Source: Paralvinella palmiformis
Taxonomy: Eukaryota; Annelida; Polychaeta; Terebellida; Alvinellidae
Assembly (NCBI GenBank): GCA_025642065.1
Contig: JAODUP010000142.1
Coordinates: 783,001 to 847,000, forward strand
Length of the DNA stretch: 64,000 nucleotides
Direction: 5' to 3'
In this document: one piece after another, positions 1 through 12,084 of the stretch
How positions within the stretch are numbered: position 1 is the stretch's first letter
Layout: each line of letters begins with the position of its first letter
The notes under the pieces: generated by a model
Seen by the model: only the letters and a program-made list of their open reading frames with translations
Databases searched by the model: none
Told to the model about the DNA's origin: nothing
Position numbers and translations under genes: made by a program

Positions 1-59
1 ACACCAGAAGCACGCAAACACACGATAACATAATTTCTACAAAAACAAATAAGACCAAA

Positions 60-460
60 TTCTGATTTAACTAAATTAAGTAGCTAGTACAAGAAAACCG
101 CTGCTGGGTGCAGACACAAATATTTCGGCCCTAACAAGAAAGCACTTTGTCTACATTGTAATCAAAATTTTGACTCCATTTACTACCTAATCAACTGTCC
201 CACTTTCCCAGCCTGCTGACAACATCTTATACAACTACTAACACCCGCACAACACAATCTTACAGACACAGAAAAAGTAGCCTTCATAATACGCAAAGCC
301 ACAGCCACTCTACACATAATACTCCCCAGTAAATCTTCCGGGGCCTGAAATTTACAAATCTATTTTCAAGCACATAATCTCTACGGAGAAGAACTCCACC
401 ATAGAGCGACAGCCTGGGGATACTCCCAGAAATACATGCAAGCAAGCAAGTAAGTGCCCT
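60..460 (+). mobile_element. 3' end of a non-LTR retrotransposon (LINE), decayed
   Basis: The + strand conceptual translation around 105-330 contains CLHCNQNFDSIYYLINCP, a C-x2-C...H/N...C motif. It closely resembles the CRHCQQLYDPVHYLLNCP motif in the better preserved copy on the - strand at 34.1 kb, where it follows an RNase H domain. Stops interrupt the frame. The tail (about 395-455) contains gcgacagcctggggatactc and then a short (gcaa)n run. The same tail recurs in the 34-kb LINE and in the SINE at 12.1 kb. Only the extreme 3' end is present, and the 5' part lies outside the window or is lost. Confidence 0.6.
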
Positions 461-579
461 ATGCTTCATTATGCCGGCACTTGACGCCACGGCCGCCATG
501 TTGATGTATGCCACTTGCTCTGAGCGGGCTCATTCAGTTGTGTGTGTTTGAGTTCGATAAGTGAATATAATCTCTGATA

Positions 580-678
580 ATGGTTTGCTGCTGCGCTTTG
601 GGGTGCTCAATTCGACAATCTACAAAACTACGCACAGAGCTTGAGATAGATATCGTTCCACAAATTAGAATTTTTTGA
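580..678 (+). pseudogene. Possible THAP-like N-terminal fragment
   Basis: An ATG at 580 opens 32 codons beginning MVCCCALGCSIRQS and ending in TGA. Start-proximal Cys-x(2-4)-Cys is how THAP zinc-finger domains begin (M-x-x-x-C-x(2-4)-C). The rest of a THAP domain (the conserved P, W, F and C..H) is not visible downstream, so this is at best a first-exon relic of a THAP gene or P-like transposon. No donor site clearly ends it. It could equally be chance. Confidence 0.2.
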
Positions 679-679
679 C

Positions 680-2260
680 TTGTAGTTTTCAGATATTTAT
701 GATATTTGACGTAAAAATATGTCGGTGCAGCGTTGGCTCGGTGTTGATGTTGACTGCCTACACCGTTGTTTACATCAAATAGCGGTAATGAACAGTTGAA
801 GTGATGTGAATCTCCATTAATGGTTGATTTTATCTGGTCGAATAATTGTGGGTTTTTTAAATGTTATAACAAGATTTCAATACATATCAGTATTATAATA
901 GTGATAACAACTTAATTTTTTTATCACCATATACTACGTTATATATCATTAGAAAGAGCTTTACGAGCGTATAATTTGGGTGTGTGAATTATTGTCATAC
1001 GACTATCGTAGCCTACTTTACTGGTTTTTAAGCATAATGTGCCTGGGGTGTTTCAATATGTTCTATTCAGTAGAACAATTAATAAGTGATAACGTCAGTT
1101 GAGAACGCATGGCTTTATTAGGCTAACAATAGACAACAAATCGGTAGGTGGCACCACAATAGGGTGATATCATTATATACAAAGGAGTAGTAGTAGCTGT
1201 GCCACAATATAAGACTATACTGATATAATTAAAACTAGTGGATATTACAACATGGGGATTGTTTCTACCACAACATTTCACATAACTGTGACAAGAATCC
1301 TACCAGAAATTAAACCTTAAATAGTCATTTAATAAGAATGTATTTCTTATCAAGCACCCATCCATTTTTGCTAATTTAGCAAATAAATAAACCATATATT
1401 GTTTTCTTCTTCTTTCTGATATGAACCTGATGAGTATCGAATGGCATAGAAATTTAGTGTAGCACAACAAGTGATGTCTTTAATAAACACACATTCACCA
1501 ACCCAGTCAATTAGAACATCTCTCTCAATCCGTCAACAACCATTCGTGATATTAGACCTATTTGTCAATTTAGGGTTAAGTTGCTTAAAATAATTTACCC
1601 TTTTCATTGCAAAACGTCCTCGATACGAACAGAGTTGGGAATACATACACTAACAGTGGCTAAGTTTGGTTACTATGGCACGCAGTGGTGAACCGCTGCA
1701 CCGGCCTCCACTTTAAAAATTAATTTTCAGCGTAGTTTTTGGCATGATTATAACAGATCCAGAACATTGACGTTTAAGGTTAAAATGGCGGGAATAATCC
1801 GGTATTATCGCTCAGCGGACCCCCCTATAAATCCCACAATGCAAAGCGCGGCTGGTTTGGTTTGTGACGTCATCATGTTTCAGGCCTAATGGTTTGAATC
1901 TATACGTGATATTTTAAAGTATGAATAATTAGTAGTACCATAAAAATTATCACACAGAGATAAAAGTAGCTTAATGCTAAGCTGAAAGTTGAGTCATTTA
2001 ACATGGAAAAGGTGGGTGCCAGCATATGGCTCCTCGGTAGGGTCAATATAACACTGGTGTTTGCTATCCAGTTATATAGGTAAGTCAGTGAACACCACTG
2101 AGAGTTCTCTATCTAGTTTTCTTTCAGGTCAATGGTATGAACGACACGACAAGACAACTCGTACCCAAGACATCCCCGTACACAAGAAACCCCGAACCCA
2201 TGTCCAAGACATTCTTAAATAACCACACATTGAGTATTGCGTAATATGTGTCTGATAGCA
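680..2260. other. Non-coding stretch, nothing assignable
   Basis: I see no supported coding region or repeat copy here. A weak promoter-like patch lies at 1825-1872: a CTATAAAT box followed 33 bases later by a perfect TGACGTCA (CRE/ATF-type) palindrome in locally GC-richer sequence. No gene start could be tied to it. Confidence 0.3.
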
Positions 2261-2262
2261 TT

Positions 2263-2362
2263 ATTATTTAACAAATCACAATATACTTCATTTTACACTA
2301 AGTTAATTACTAAGTTACTTAGTATAAAATGAAGTATAATTGTGATTTGTCCGTTAAATAAT
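2263..2362. repeat. Long imperfect inverted repeat (fold-back hairpin)
   Basis: The left arm (about 2263-2304, attatttaacaaatcacaa...) pairs with the reverse complement of the right arm (about 2317-2362, ...attgtgatttgtccgttaaataat). The arms are about 42-46 bp with a few mismatches and a 4-base indel, around a loop of about a dozen bases. The shape suits a fold-back MITE or an RNA hairpin. No target-site duplication is evident. Confidence 0.75.
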
Positions 2363-2561
2363 AACTTAATTAGTAAGTATAATTTTTTAAACCATTCTCC
2401 AAAGAGGCAAAACTTCCTGGATCTTGCACTCAAACAATATTGCCCCAATACTTGCCACGAAAACTGAAATGTTTGTGCAAGACACACTAGGCTGAAAGAC
2501 ATTCTTGTATGAAAAAAATTGGTAGGCTTTACGAACAGGTGGCCACTTGCCTTGATGATAA

Positions 2562-2640
2562 TAATAATAATATGTGACATTTATATAGTGCCGTATTCAG
2601 CTAAATAGCTGCTCTAAGGGGCTTTACAATATGATGATTT
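2562..2640 (+). repeat. Short interspersed repeat ending near GCTTTACAA
   Basis: An ATA-trinucleotide run leads into a TTTATATAG-containing segment and then GGGGCTTTACAATATG. The same architecture appears at 15733-15820. Related sequences are known as common interspersed elements in marine invertebrates; the family name is not assigned here. Confidence 0.45.
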
Positions 2641-2879
2641 ACAATATTATGATGCTATGGTTTAATCCACTTGTTTATCTACAGGTTAATGAAAGTCATT
2701 GGGATAGGGATAGCGACACCATGGTTTGAAAAGTAGTCTGCAGAGATTTGGAGTTATTGTTGTCTTCACAGTATTGAAGAATAGTTTGGGTTATTTGAAA
2801 GGTTTGTCAGCTAAACTACAAGGAAGAGATATTGACGTCTTTGAGGCATACATAATGATTGATTATATCAAATCAGAGA

Positions 2880-3560
2880 TTAACGTTTGAGGGATGACAC
2901 TGGTGTAGAAACCCAGAGATGGTACGATAAAGCAAAGCAGCTGGCTTCACATATAACTACTAAAGAGGACATGCTAAGGGTTCCAAGGGTTCAGCGTAGT
3001 AGGTCGAATGTACCTGCTGACACACCTCTTCTTTATTACAAGGGATCTATTGGTATTATTTTTATTGATATCTTACTGTAACAGCTGCAGAACCGTTTCT
3101 CTGTAGACAACTGCTGACCAGGGAGTATTTTGCTGACCCTAATACCATCGTTAATATAGGGATGCTTCCCCTAGAGCAATTTGAATCATGGCATGACGAC
3201 CTGCTAATTCTGAGGTCATTAGATAATGAGGTATCCAGATGTTTCAATAAGTGGTCCAGGCATTCCTGATACTTTATGAAATTCTTAGTATCTCCAGATC
3301 CAGATTCATTTCCGAAAATTCGAATTTTACTGATATCAGCTTGTACTGTGCCTGTCACATCTACAGAAGTAGGGCGTAGTTTCTCTATGTTGAGGCTAAT
3401 CAAAAGCCATTTGAGGAGCTGGATGGCTGACACAAGGTTTTCTGTCTTAACATGAATGAAAATTACAGTAAACACATCGATTCCAAACAAATTGCAGATA
3501 GGTTCATTAAAGAACACCCTAAAGGTTTGTTAAAGGCCAGCCTTTTCGACTAACTGATGT
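2880..3560 (+). pseudogene. hAT-family transposase C-terminus, decayed
   Basis: A + strand frame from 2887 reads ...RVQRSRSNVPADTPLLYYK, matching the hAT/P52-repressor-like pattern R(S/T)NxPAxTPxxYY. About 280 bp later, in another frame (about 3330-3420), TVPVTSTEVGRSFSMLRLIK matches the hAT dimerisation-domain signature (IPVTSAxAERSFSxLKxIK). A downstream segment IADRFIKEHPKG continues it. Stops and frame changes separate these pieces, so it is inactive. The upstream catalytic part is absent. Confidence 0.75.
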
Positions 3561-3977
3561 AGATTTACATGAGGTAATAAATATTTTAAACATAATTATT
3601 TCTTTCTCATAAGTATGCACCTTGAAATAAATAGCCAGTCTGCTTATTGAATATTTTGGACATAATGGTTAACCCCCCAAAATCCCAACAATCTGTATAT
3701 ATCGGTACACTGAACCAACAGTAAGTCTCAAACCATGGGTCTTTCTTCACAGGAATGTCTACCGTTACCAGTATCTGTACACAGTATTCACGTGAAAAAT
3801 ACGAATTTTGTAGTGCTTCAGACACCTAAGCATGATCTGATTTCCATTTTTCTTCCATCTTTCTTCATTCCTCCTCCAAGAATAGTGATACGGGGGGATT
3901 CATATATTGTCAATGCTTCACTTTTAAGTCTATCAATAACATAAAAGATGAAAACACACACAAATATTAAGTTATGA

Positions 3978-4026
3978 CACACACACACAAACACGCGCGC
4001 GCGCGCGCACACACACACACACACAG
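3978..4026. repeat. (CA)n/(CG)n microsatellite
   Basis: Alternating purine-pyrimidine run of CA with an internal CG segment. The reading frames across it are simple-repeat artefacts. Confidence 0.9.
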
Positions 4027-4079
4027 TCCGTATCTTTACAGCTCGATAGAGAATTAATTCCAGATGGATTCGTATGTGA

Positions 4080-4392
4080 CAACATCCGTACTTATCTTGT
4101 GTATGTAGTAACATGTTGTTTACCGTGAGCTGTGGTCTCACATGGCAAGTGCTTCCGCTTTTGTACATAACCTGCATGTAGCCACTTCCCTGTGGGAGTG
4201 AGCATTTATCGTGTACGAAAAGCGGATTAGTTGGGTCCCACAGGCTGACGAGTAGCCTAGACACATGTATAGGTATTCCACGATCGTATTGCTAAGTGGA
4301 GATGCCAGACATCAGACCTATTTCAATCTAGATTACTTATTCCACCAATGTAAGAAAGTTAGGTCCTTATTACAACATCTTTTACTCTATTA
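4080..4392 (+). repeat. Dispersed repeat DR-1, partial copy a
   Basis: Includes tgtagtaacatgttgtttac, the gtgcttccgcttttgtac block and agcctagacacatgtatagg, followed by the gccagacatcagacc...accaatgtaagaaagtta block. The same blocks recur at 8530-9055, 29850-30150 and 53040-53640. The copy is not coding. The class of the parent element is unknown, and the length suggests a MITE-like or LTR-like sequence. Confidence 0.6.
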
Positions 4393-4789
4393 GCTATTTT
4401 ACTCTATTATGTAGAATCTTTATTGTTGTCCTCTTATGTGGTCTGGCGAAACGACCTATTAATTCATACAATGCTGCTTGGTGGATTTAAACCCCTGGAA
4501 GCGTTTGTTACTCCGGCACACATCTCTATTGGTATTAAGCTGCGTGCAGAGTTTTGTGAGTATGCCTAAGTACATATACTTAGGGATGCTAAATTAGGCG
4601 TAGATGAATGTTCACTTAGTGATGAACGGAAATGTATAAGGATTAGCTGTTAGGTTTGAGTAAATCATAGTGTTTACTCTGATTTGAGACGATATTTCGT
4701 TCTAGTCCAGTAATAACCCATTGTGTAGTATTATTACTTTTGTTTTGAGCTAAATCACTTCACTGTTTCCACATGTAGGTGGTGTAAAT

Positions 4790-4905
4790 CTTATCACCTG
4801 TCCAACTGTTGGTTAAGGCACCGAAGGTCTATAAAAGCCTAACTTTCCATTCGGGTTAGAAAACAATTTACGACGCCAGATCAGGCGGAAGTCTAGATTC
4901 TGATA
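4790..4905 (+). repeat. Dispersed repeat DR-1, 5' block, copy b
   Basis: The run gttggttaaggcaccgaagg...aaaacaatttacgacgccaga parallels 53050-53150 (gttggttaacacgccgaggg...gaacaaattgtgacgccaga) and 29855-29940. It lies downstream of copy a although it is the upstream part of the full repeat, so these are two separate truncated insertions. Confidence 0.5.
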
Positions 4906-4959
4906 TGTATAAGGATAATCCCTGTGCGCCACGACATCGATCCAGTCATTATTGCCAAT

Positions 4960-7900
4960 GATAGTGATGACAGTTCGTCGTCCACATCAACTCTGGCTCC
5001 TATTCACGATCTACCTCATGATGTACCACCTCACCCCCAGATGAACTCAACACTCACATGTAGCATATTTGCCCAGCTTTTAAGGTAGGCACGTGAAACG
5101 TCAAGGGTTGGACTGAAACTCACCTCCAAAAAATAGTGCCCTTAATGTCAATAGATTTACTTGGTTTGGTCATAATAAGCATTTAACCCATGTACGCGCT
5201 CATCGAGCTAGTGGGGGTGTTGGATGGTTGGTGAAAAATTCAATTTTACAAGATTATATCTGTAATGTTATAGATAAGTCACTTGAAGGTGTTATATGTT
5301 TGAGTGTTCAACACAAGATAAGCCATTTTTCTATTAACCTAGTAGGGTGTTACCTACCACCAGAAAACACAGGGTGGGTAGAAATTGCACAAACGTTTAT
5401 GCACATTTAACCACATTGTTATACAACAGTTGATCTCATAATGTTTTGTGGTGACTTTAATTCAAGAATTGGCGATTTTAATGATTGTATTGATGATGTT
5501 GAGGAAATATCAAAAACGTTCAATTTTAGATAAACAATGCAACAAACATGGCAAAGAATTATTGGTTTTTTGAAAGATACGAAATCCTGTGTTAAATAGT
5601 AGATTTGAAGACCATCTAAATAATTTCACTTGTATTTCGCCACGAGGAAAATCAATTGTAGATTATTGTATAGTTCCACACGAATAACTGAAATACCTGT
5701 ACAAATATTGTGGACAGGTATAAACTACACGGTTTACTTTCTATGAAATGTAGGATGCCTGATCATTCAATTATTGTTACTGAGATAAATGTTGGGGAAA
5801 CCAATGATTATATTTCTGAATATGTTTGTCCAAATAGGGAACAAGCAAATACATCGGGTAAAAAATGCAGTTTTGGTAACATGCCAGTTATTTTATGAAA
5901 TCTGATGCATGGAATGAATCCATTGGCAAAATAGTTGATATGAGATTAATTAAAACCACACCACAACAAGAAATTGATGGAATATATGGATATTTTTGTA
6001 ATACTTTGTATTCTGAAATGGATCAGTATCTGAAAATTCTGAACATGGGTCCACAAAGCCAAAAACGATGGAAATTCAGTATGCCTTATTGGAACAATCA
6101 TTTGGCTGAATTATGGAAAACTCTAAAAATAAAAGAACACGAATATACTAAATCCAAAAAGAACCTATTGAATAGAAACATATGTTTTGGGGAATTTAAA
6201 GTAGCTCGACATGAATTTGATAAAATATTATGCAAATATGAATGTAAATATTACCAGGATAAGGGAATAAATATTGAAAATCTAAATAAAAATAATCCAA
6301 GAGAATTTTGGGATGCTATTAAAAAACTCGGACTGAGAAAGAAAACTTCGGTTCCAAAGAAGGTCCATGATAACAATGGATTTAGTACAGATCCAGATGT
6401 TATATTGAACTGATGGAAAGATGATTTTAACTCTCTTTACAATCCACCAGAGGAGGCATTACATTATGATGAAGAATTTTATAACCATGTTATGCGAATG
6501 AGACATGAATATGAAATAAATGCCACAGAAACTAATGATATGGTTGACAGCGACAGTTCCTATCATGAAATAGAAAAACTTGTATGCAATGCCAAAAATA
6601 AAAAGGCCATGGGTGTTGACTTTATTCCAAACGAGTCTTTGAAACATAAAACTGTTATAATTGCCTTATGGAAACATTTCAATCATTACCCCTATTCCAA
6701 AAAAGATCTTGTACCAACCCATTCTTACCCTTTCAATACTGAGGTATTTCTCTTCTCAGCAATGTTTCCAAACTATACTCTGGTTTTTTGAATTCCAGAA
6801 TAGTTCAATACTGTGAGTTCTTAGACTTCTTTGTAGGCGAACAAAATGGATTTAGACAAAAAAGATCATGTGAGGACCATATATTCGCACTAACAAGTAT
6901 AATAAATAAGCAATTGAATGCGAAACAAAATGTGTATGCTGCATTTATTGATATGGAAAAATGCTTTGATAGAATTAATAGGAATTTATTAATGTTCAGG
7001 TTATTGCAATATAGTATTGATGGCAAAATGTATAAAACCATACATAATTTATACCACCACACTGAATCATGTATAAAAATTAATCATATGCTGTCTGACA
7101 GGTTCTTTGTTAGAAATGGGGTCCGTCAGGGGGATAATTTATCATCCACTCTCAGTTTTCATTGTTTATAAATGAATTGGCTAAGGAAATCAAAGCAATG
7201 AATTTGGGGATTAAAATAGGTAATCGGCTCATCAGTATACTGCTATACGCAGATGACATGGTCTTGCTGGTACCTTGGTGTATGAAATGGAGACTCACTG
7301 TTAATAAGTTCAGTCTCAGGTTGTTCATTTTAGGGGATCTAGAAGTATCCAATCAAATTTTAAGTTTAAATATGGTAATAGTGTTTTAGATACAGTCTCT
7401 GATTATAAATATCTAGGAGTCATTTTAGATGAACATTTAACATTGAACAGCTGCTTTAAAACTCTCTCAGAATCCGGGGTTAGAGCCCTTGGAGCGATTT
7501 GGTCAAAATTCAAATTGATGAGAAACGTTAGATTCAATGTTAGAACCAATTATTCTAAATTATACGAAACAGGAGTTATTCTGATATTGAACTATGATAG
7601 TGGAATATGGGGATATAGTGGAAATAATCATTCAGAAACAATACAGAATAAAGCCATTAGGCATTATTTATGGGGTACATAAATTTACACCCATACCAGC
7701 TCTCTATGGAGAGATGGGATTGTTAAACTGTACATATAGAAAACATTTAAACATGTTAAGATTCTGGAACCGCTTAATTAAGATGAATCCAGAACGCTTG
7801 ACCAAGCATATTTTTTGAAAGAGTTTAACTCGGATACACATAGAACAAATTGGACAAATGAAATAAATTTTTTTTTTTACAAAATTGATCTTCGTAATGT

Positions 7901-8510
7901 ATATCAACAGCAAAGGATATGTGATATGGAAGCATGTAAAGTAAAATTAAAACCCCAGGATGAAGAAAATTGGAAAATTATTTAATACATAAAACTAAGC
8001 TGAGACAATTATGAAATGGAACCTTATATAAATCTAGTAAGTAGCAAATTTGAACGATCCCTAATTGCCAAATTGAGATGTGGTATATTCCAACTGAATG
8101 TAGAACTTGGCCGCTTTAATCAAACCAGCTTGGAAGATAGATTATGTAAAATTTGTGAGGAAGGTTTTGTTGAGGATGAAATTCATTTTGTGTGTGTATG
8201 CTCAAAATATCAAACAGAAAGAGAAAACTTCTACCTGAAAATTTCAAGTAAATATCTAAATTTCAAACTTTTAAACATATTTGATATATTTATGTATATT
8301 ATGAAGAATGCCAATCATAATTTTGTAAATTTTATATGGAACAAGAGAAGCTCTCTTTTTTATAAATGAAATACAGGTAGCACTTATTCTCCAGCTCAGA
8401 TATATATAACTGATCAATAAGCCTGTACGGCTGGGTGTATGTTATTACTTATTTTGTTACAATGATAATCTCTGTATACACTTGTCAGTATAATAACAGA
8501 TATTTGACTT
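4960..8510 (+). mobile_element. Decayed non-LTR retrotransposon (LINE): endonuclease plus reverse transcriptase
   Basis: A degenerate LINE lies in one orientation. An AP-endonuclease-like region is at about 5060-5720 (WFGHNKHLTHVRAHRASGGV, NLVGCYLPPENTG, MFCGDFNSRIGDFND). A linker follows at 5895-6413. RT motifs come next: AFIDMEKCFDRINRNLL (about 6940-6990), NGVRQGDNLSSTLSF (about 7115-7160) and LLYADDMVLL with the catalytic YADD (about 7237-7270). The C-terminal region at 8016-8369 ends in a Cys/His cluster, CKICEEGFVEDEIHFVCVCSKY. At least six frameshifts or stops break it. Its relatives are common in mollusc genomes, but I do not assign a clade. Confidence 0.85.
5895..6413 (+). pseudogene. 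LINE inter-domain (EN-RT linker) ORF
   Basis: This is the longest undisrupted piece of the 5-8.5 kb LINE, 172 codons. It is Lys/Asn/Glu-rich and predicted helical, with ...NLNKNNPREFWDAIKKLG near its end, the N-P-x-x-F/Y-W signature that precedes the RT in many LINE ORF2 proteins. It ends at a TGA; the same product continues in other frames. Not a host gene. Confidence 0.7.
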
Positions 8511-8529
8511 AACTTGACCCTATCGACAC

Positions 8530-8913
8530 AGATCATATAGGTAGGATTTATTTAATTATTCGAACCCAGAATAAAGCTGAGGTCAGCATCTGTGGTGTTG
8601 AAATGTTCTATTTATAGGTTTCTTTTAAACCACACTAAATTACTGCTGAATGTAAACTGTGGTGTCAAAATAGTTATCTTGCTGTTTACTGCAAGATGTC
8701 ATGTCAAATGGTATTTTTGTACGTACTTCTGCTTTTGTACATGGGTCCCACAGAATGATGAGTAGCCTAGACACATGTATAGGTCTACGATCGTATAGAT
8801 ATATGGAGATGTAGAACAATACATATTTAGATTGATGCGGATACAGTTTTATTTAGGTAAATGGAGGTATATGTCTCAAAGGATGTGTAGTTGATGATGT
8901 TCTAAGCCAATGC

Positions 8914-8965
<52 letters not shown>

Positions 8966-9055
8966 AATTACCCGTGCCAGACATCAGACCAATTTCGATC
9001 CAGATTGCTTATTAGACCAATGTAAGAAAGTTATATCGTTATTACATCTTCTATT
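8530..9055 (+). repeat. Dispersed repeat DR-1, copy c, interrupted by (TA)n
   Basis: Blocks taggtaggatttatttaatt, cccagaataaagctgaggtc, ctgtggtgtcaaaatagtt and agcctagacacatgtatagg, then a (TA)n at about 8918-8959, then gccagacatcagaccaattt and ccaatgtaagaaagtta. Closest to the 53-kb copy in the first part and to the 4-kb copy in the last part. Confidence 0.65.
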
Positions 9056-9059
9056 CTTT

Positions 9060-9930
9060 GCTATGTGTAATGCTCTGTCCCACGCAAGTCCTTCAGCTTG
9101 TCAGTAAAGGTAAACATATGCGTTATAAACCCGTCCACCATCGCAACTCCATCATGGTAGCCGCACAGGTTGGACCTCATTGAAGATGACATGAGTCGGG
9201 TTGGTTTCTGCGTCTTGCAGTACGCCAGAAAGGCTCCTAGGATAGCAGCAGTTGCCACTGCAGCAGCTTCATGGATTATGTTAAGAGAAGTATTCAGCTG
9301 CACCGCAAACAAACACGTTTACAAGTCATTGCTTGACATCTGGAGATTCTTACAGATGTCTTCAAGTGACCCAAGATGCATCTTCATGTAGAACAAGTAG
9401 GGCACAAACCTGGGTCTATTCAGTGTCTTCAGATACTCCTTCAATGGGGCCTTATTTACTGCAGCAACTGCCTGAGCCTTTCGGTTGGAAACTTTCACTG
9501 TATAGTTCTGATGGAGACCCGTGCAAGCCCAGATCTGGTGGCGTTTTCCTTGGACGGTTTGCGAACGTGTTCTTTCGTTATCTCGCCAAGCACATTGAGC
9601 TCTCTAAGACGCTCGTTGCTTTTCTTATACATGGCAATCAACATGTCAATCACTCCATCAGCACTGGTGCTCTTGAACGTATCCTTCACCGCCAGCTCGA
9701 ATCGATGGCTGATATAGTGGATCACCACCAATCATGATGCCGGAATTTCTCATGCCAGTAGTGCCGTAACTCCACCTGTTTTTCCGAGATTCACATTGGT
9801 GCCATCTGCACAAAACCCTACAAGCTTCTTGACGTCAGTGTTCGTCCAGTCAAACACAGCCACCGTAGCGTACACCTCCGTGTATAGTAATTTCTTCTGG
9901 ATCGTTTCATGAGCACCATCTTTCATGAAT
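9060..9930 (-). pseudogene. hAT-like (ZNF862/DUF4371-type) transposase remnant
   Basis: On the - strand, near 9845-9775, the frame reads LVGFCADGTNVNLGKTGGVT, the D-G-x-N-V...G-x-x-x-G-V pattern around a catalytic Asp of ZNF862-like hAT transposases. Downstream VIHYISHRFELAVKDTF (about 9730-9680) matches the 'xxHCxxHRLELxxxD' motif that follows. A further - strand ORF (9312-9061) may be the next part. A TGA and frameshifts separate the pieces. Inactive. Confidence 0.7.
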
Positions 9931-10430
9931 ATTCATGATGTATATATGGGGTATTCCTATTGGTTTGACTGATGGATGATGTCAGGAAAGTTCCATACTT
10001 TAGTCTCGTTTTTGAATTTTGACTGTGGATCGAAGATTAAATTACCTGTGAGTTGATAAAGTTGCACATCAATAAATACATCTAAATTAGCTTAAACAAA
10101 ACTTTAAAAAATATAACTATATACAAATGTAGATAATCTTTTAAAATTTAATTTGCTGAAAGTTTCACGGTCATATATACAATAAGACGTCTGTAGCAAC
10201 ACACGGGGAACATATTTAGGCTGGCACGAAGTTTCTGGCGATCGTTAAAATTGCAATGTCTCCTTGTGAATAAACGAGTTGCGTAATCCGACTCGGTCCA
10301 CGAAATGTGTTGTGCAAGTGACTCTTTTAAGCTACCGGCAATTAAAGAATGGCAAAATAAATGCAAATTAATTGAAGATTGATTTATAAATTTAATCCAC
10401 AAATTTATTTCGGTTTGTATTAATGATGCC
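9930..10430. other. Non-coding stretch
   Basis: I see no supported gene. A 95-codon - strand frame (10435-10148) has no recognisable motif and looks like chance. Confidence 0.3.
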
Positions 10431-11135
10431 ACCAAAGAGAATGATCAAACCCAACTTCACAACAATCTGGCATAGAGAAGAAGAGAGCAATTGTGTCCTG
10501 GTTGCCCAGCAAACTTTGTGTACCAAATCTGGTGATTGGTACAGAGTACAATAGATACATTTAAGAAACTGAGTGATGTCAAAAGACTGGAACCACTGGA
10601 TGGCCTAGATGCGCTAATGAGTTGGACTCTAATGTTGTCACAGATTCTTCAGTTGACATTGTCACGACTAGACAACTCCAACTATGTATGTGGTGTAAAT
10701 ATAAGCGGAAACTTTGCATACGGCACGTTTGAAACTTATTGCTTATAAGCAGCAGCAGAAGATTGTGCGATCTGACTTGAAAAAAACCCAAACAAATCAG
10801 GCAGCCAAGGTCTTGAATTAAAAAGTGAAAGGTCTGCAAATTGTTGATTTGAAACTCAGCCGAAAAGATCATAAGAGTGAGGAGTTACTGGACACAAAGC
10901 GGGTACTGTCGCCAGCCAGTAAACGTCATAAACGACTGCAGAAAAGGTTAACAATCCAGCACTCTTCACGGTTGCACAAAGGGAATGTCACGACACTGGA
11001 GGAACTGCATGTGTTGGAATGAACTTATCATCGATCTCTGCTAGCATCTGTGACCTGAAGAATGAGATTCAGCGGCTACAGCAGGAAACTACTGCCTTCC
11101 TGACCGAGATGTTTGACAAGGTTAAGCCCTACATA
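10430..11135 (+). pseudogene. Unrecognised broken ORF with coiled-coil-like segments
   Basis: Frames in series on the + strand read MMPPKRMIKPNFTTIWHREE (from about 10423) and a Lys/Gln/Arg-rich segment around 10755-11022 with ...SRKDHKSEELLDTKR. A heptad-like stretch ICDLKNEIQRLQQETTAFL lies around 11048-11105. Several stops and frame changes separate them. The composition suits a DNA-binding or transposon-encoded protein with a coiled coil, but no family is recognised. It lies just upstream of a palindromic repeat cluster. Confidence 0.25.
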
Positions 11136-11139
11136 ATTT

Positions 11140-11785
11140 GCAAAAAATTATGTAAAAATGGCTTATTCTCAAGTATATTTTAACATTTCCCTCTGAATAT
11201 TATACAGATGGAAGAAATAAACTAAAAATAAAAGTTAGAATATAAACACAGTTATTGAGCACTACAAGTCAGTAATCTTGGCTCTCTTTGTTCAGGAAAA
11301 GCTTCCACAAATGTCGTATCCTTCCTTGCTATATTTAATTTGCCAGTTTTGGGTTCCCTTGATAGGCCTTGCGAACAAGTTCACCAAAGCTGACCTCCTT
11401 TGGTGCAGGGCTCTAAACCCTGATATGCGGATTCTGCAAGGTGGTCCTTCTGGAGGCAGTTCTTCAGTGGGTCCTCAACTGAAGCACGAACTAAGCATGT
11501 CACTTCTAACTTTTGTATATTATGTGGTAGGCAATGATCATAATTATGATGAATCATATGTTTTAGCAAACGTTTTAACAAAATATAAGCTACAACCTCC
11601 ACACATGATGTGCAATTCTCAAATATTAGTTTGAAGATACTACTTATATTCACAACCATTTGATGTTTCAAACAAACAGATCGAAACTTACTCTTTAAAT
11701 GGTGGAGAACAATTGCTCCACTTCTGCAGTCTCATTGGTATGGTTAGCGCAATGGCAGTTAGTTTGCTGAAGCGGGGGTTATTAT
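11140..11785. other. Non-coding stretch
   Basis: Two overlapping frames on opposite strands (11278-11634 + and 11381-11671 -) lack family motifs. No repeat copies recognised. Confidence 0.3.
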
Positions 11786-11789
11786 TTCA

Positions 11790-12052
11790 TCAGATCTCGT
11801 AATTCTTTCATCAGATCTCGTGAATAATTTACGAGATCTCATGAATAATTTTATATTTAGGTCAATGACGGGATCTGATTAATTCACGAGACCTCGTGAT
11901 TATTTTACGAGATCTCGTCGTACTTGATATATAGAGTAGAGCATGATTGGTGGCAGCATAACCTAGGGAAATGATTATGAGATATCATGAAATTATTATG
12001 AGATCTCGTGAAGTTATTACGAGATCTCGACAAAATTTTACGAGATCTCGTA
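11790..12052. repeat. Cluster of ACGAGATCTCGT palindromes
   Basis: About ten copies of the 12-bp palindrome ACGAGATCTCGT or one- or two-base variants occur at roughly 20-bp spacing (for example 11791, 11812, 11831, 11887, 11907, 11977, 11999, 12019, 12040). They are separated by AT-rich AATAATTTT-like spacers. Two sub-clusters flank a unique segment at about 11925-11970. Each unit is self-complementary and contains a BglII site. Confidence 0.85.
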
Positions 12053-12084
12053 AATGTTTTCTGCGTTGTCCTGTTCCTCCTTCG

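Noticed and set aside
1825..1872. TATA box and CRE (TGACGTCA) close together
   Set aside because: No associated exon could be supported; noted only as a weak patch.
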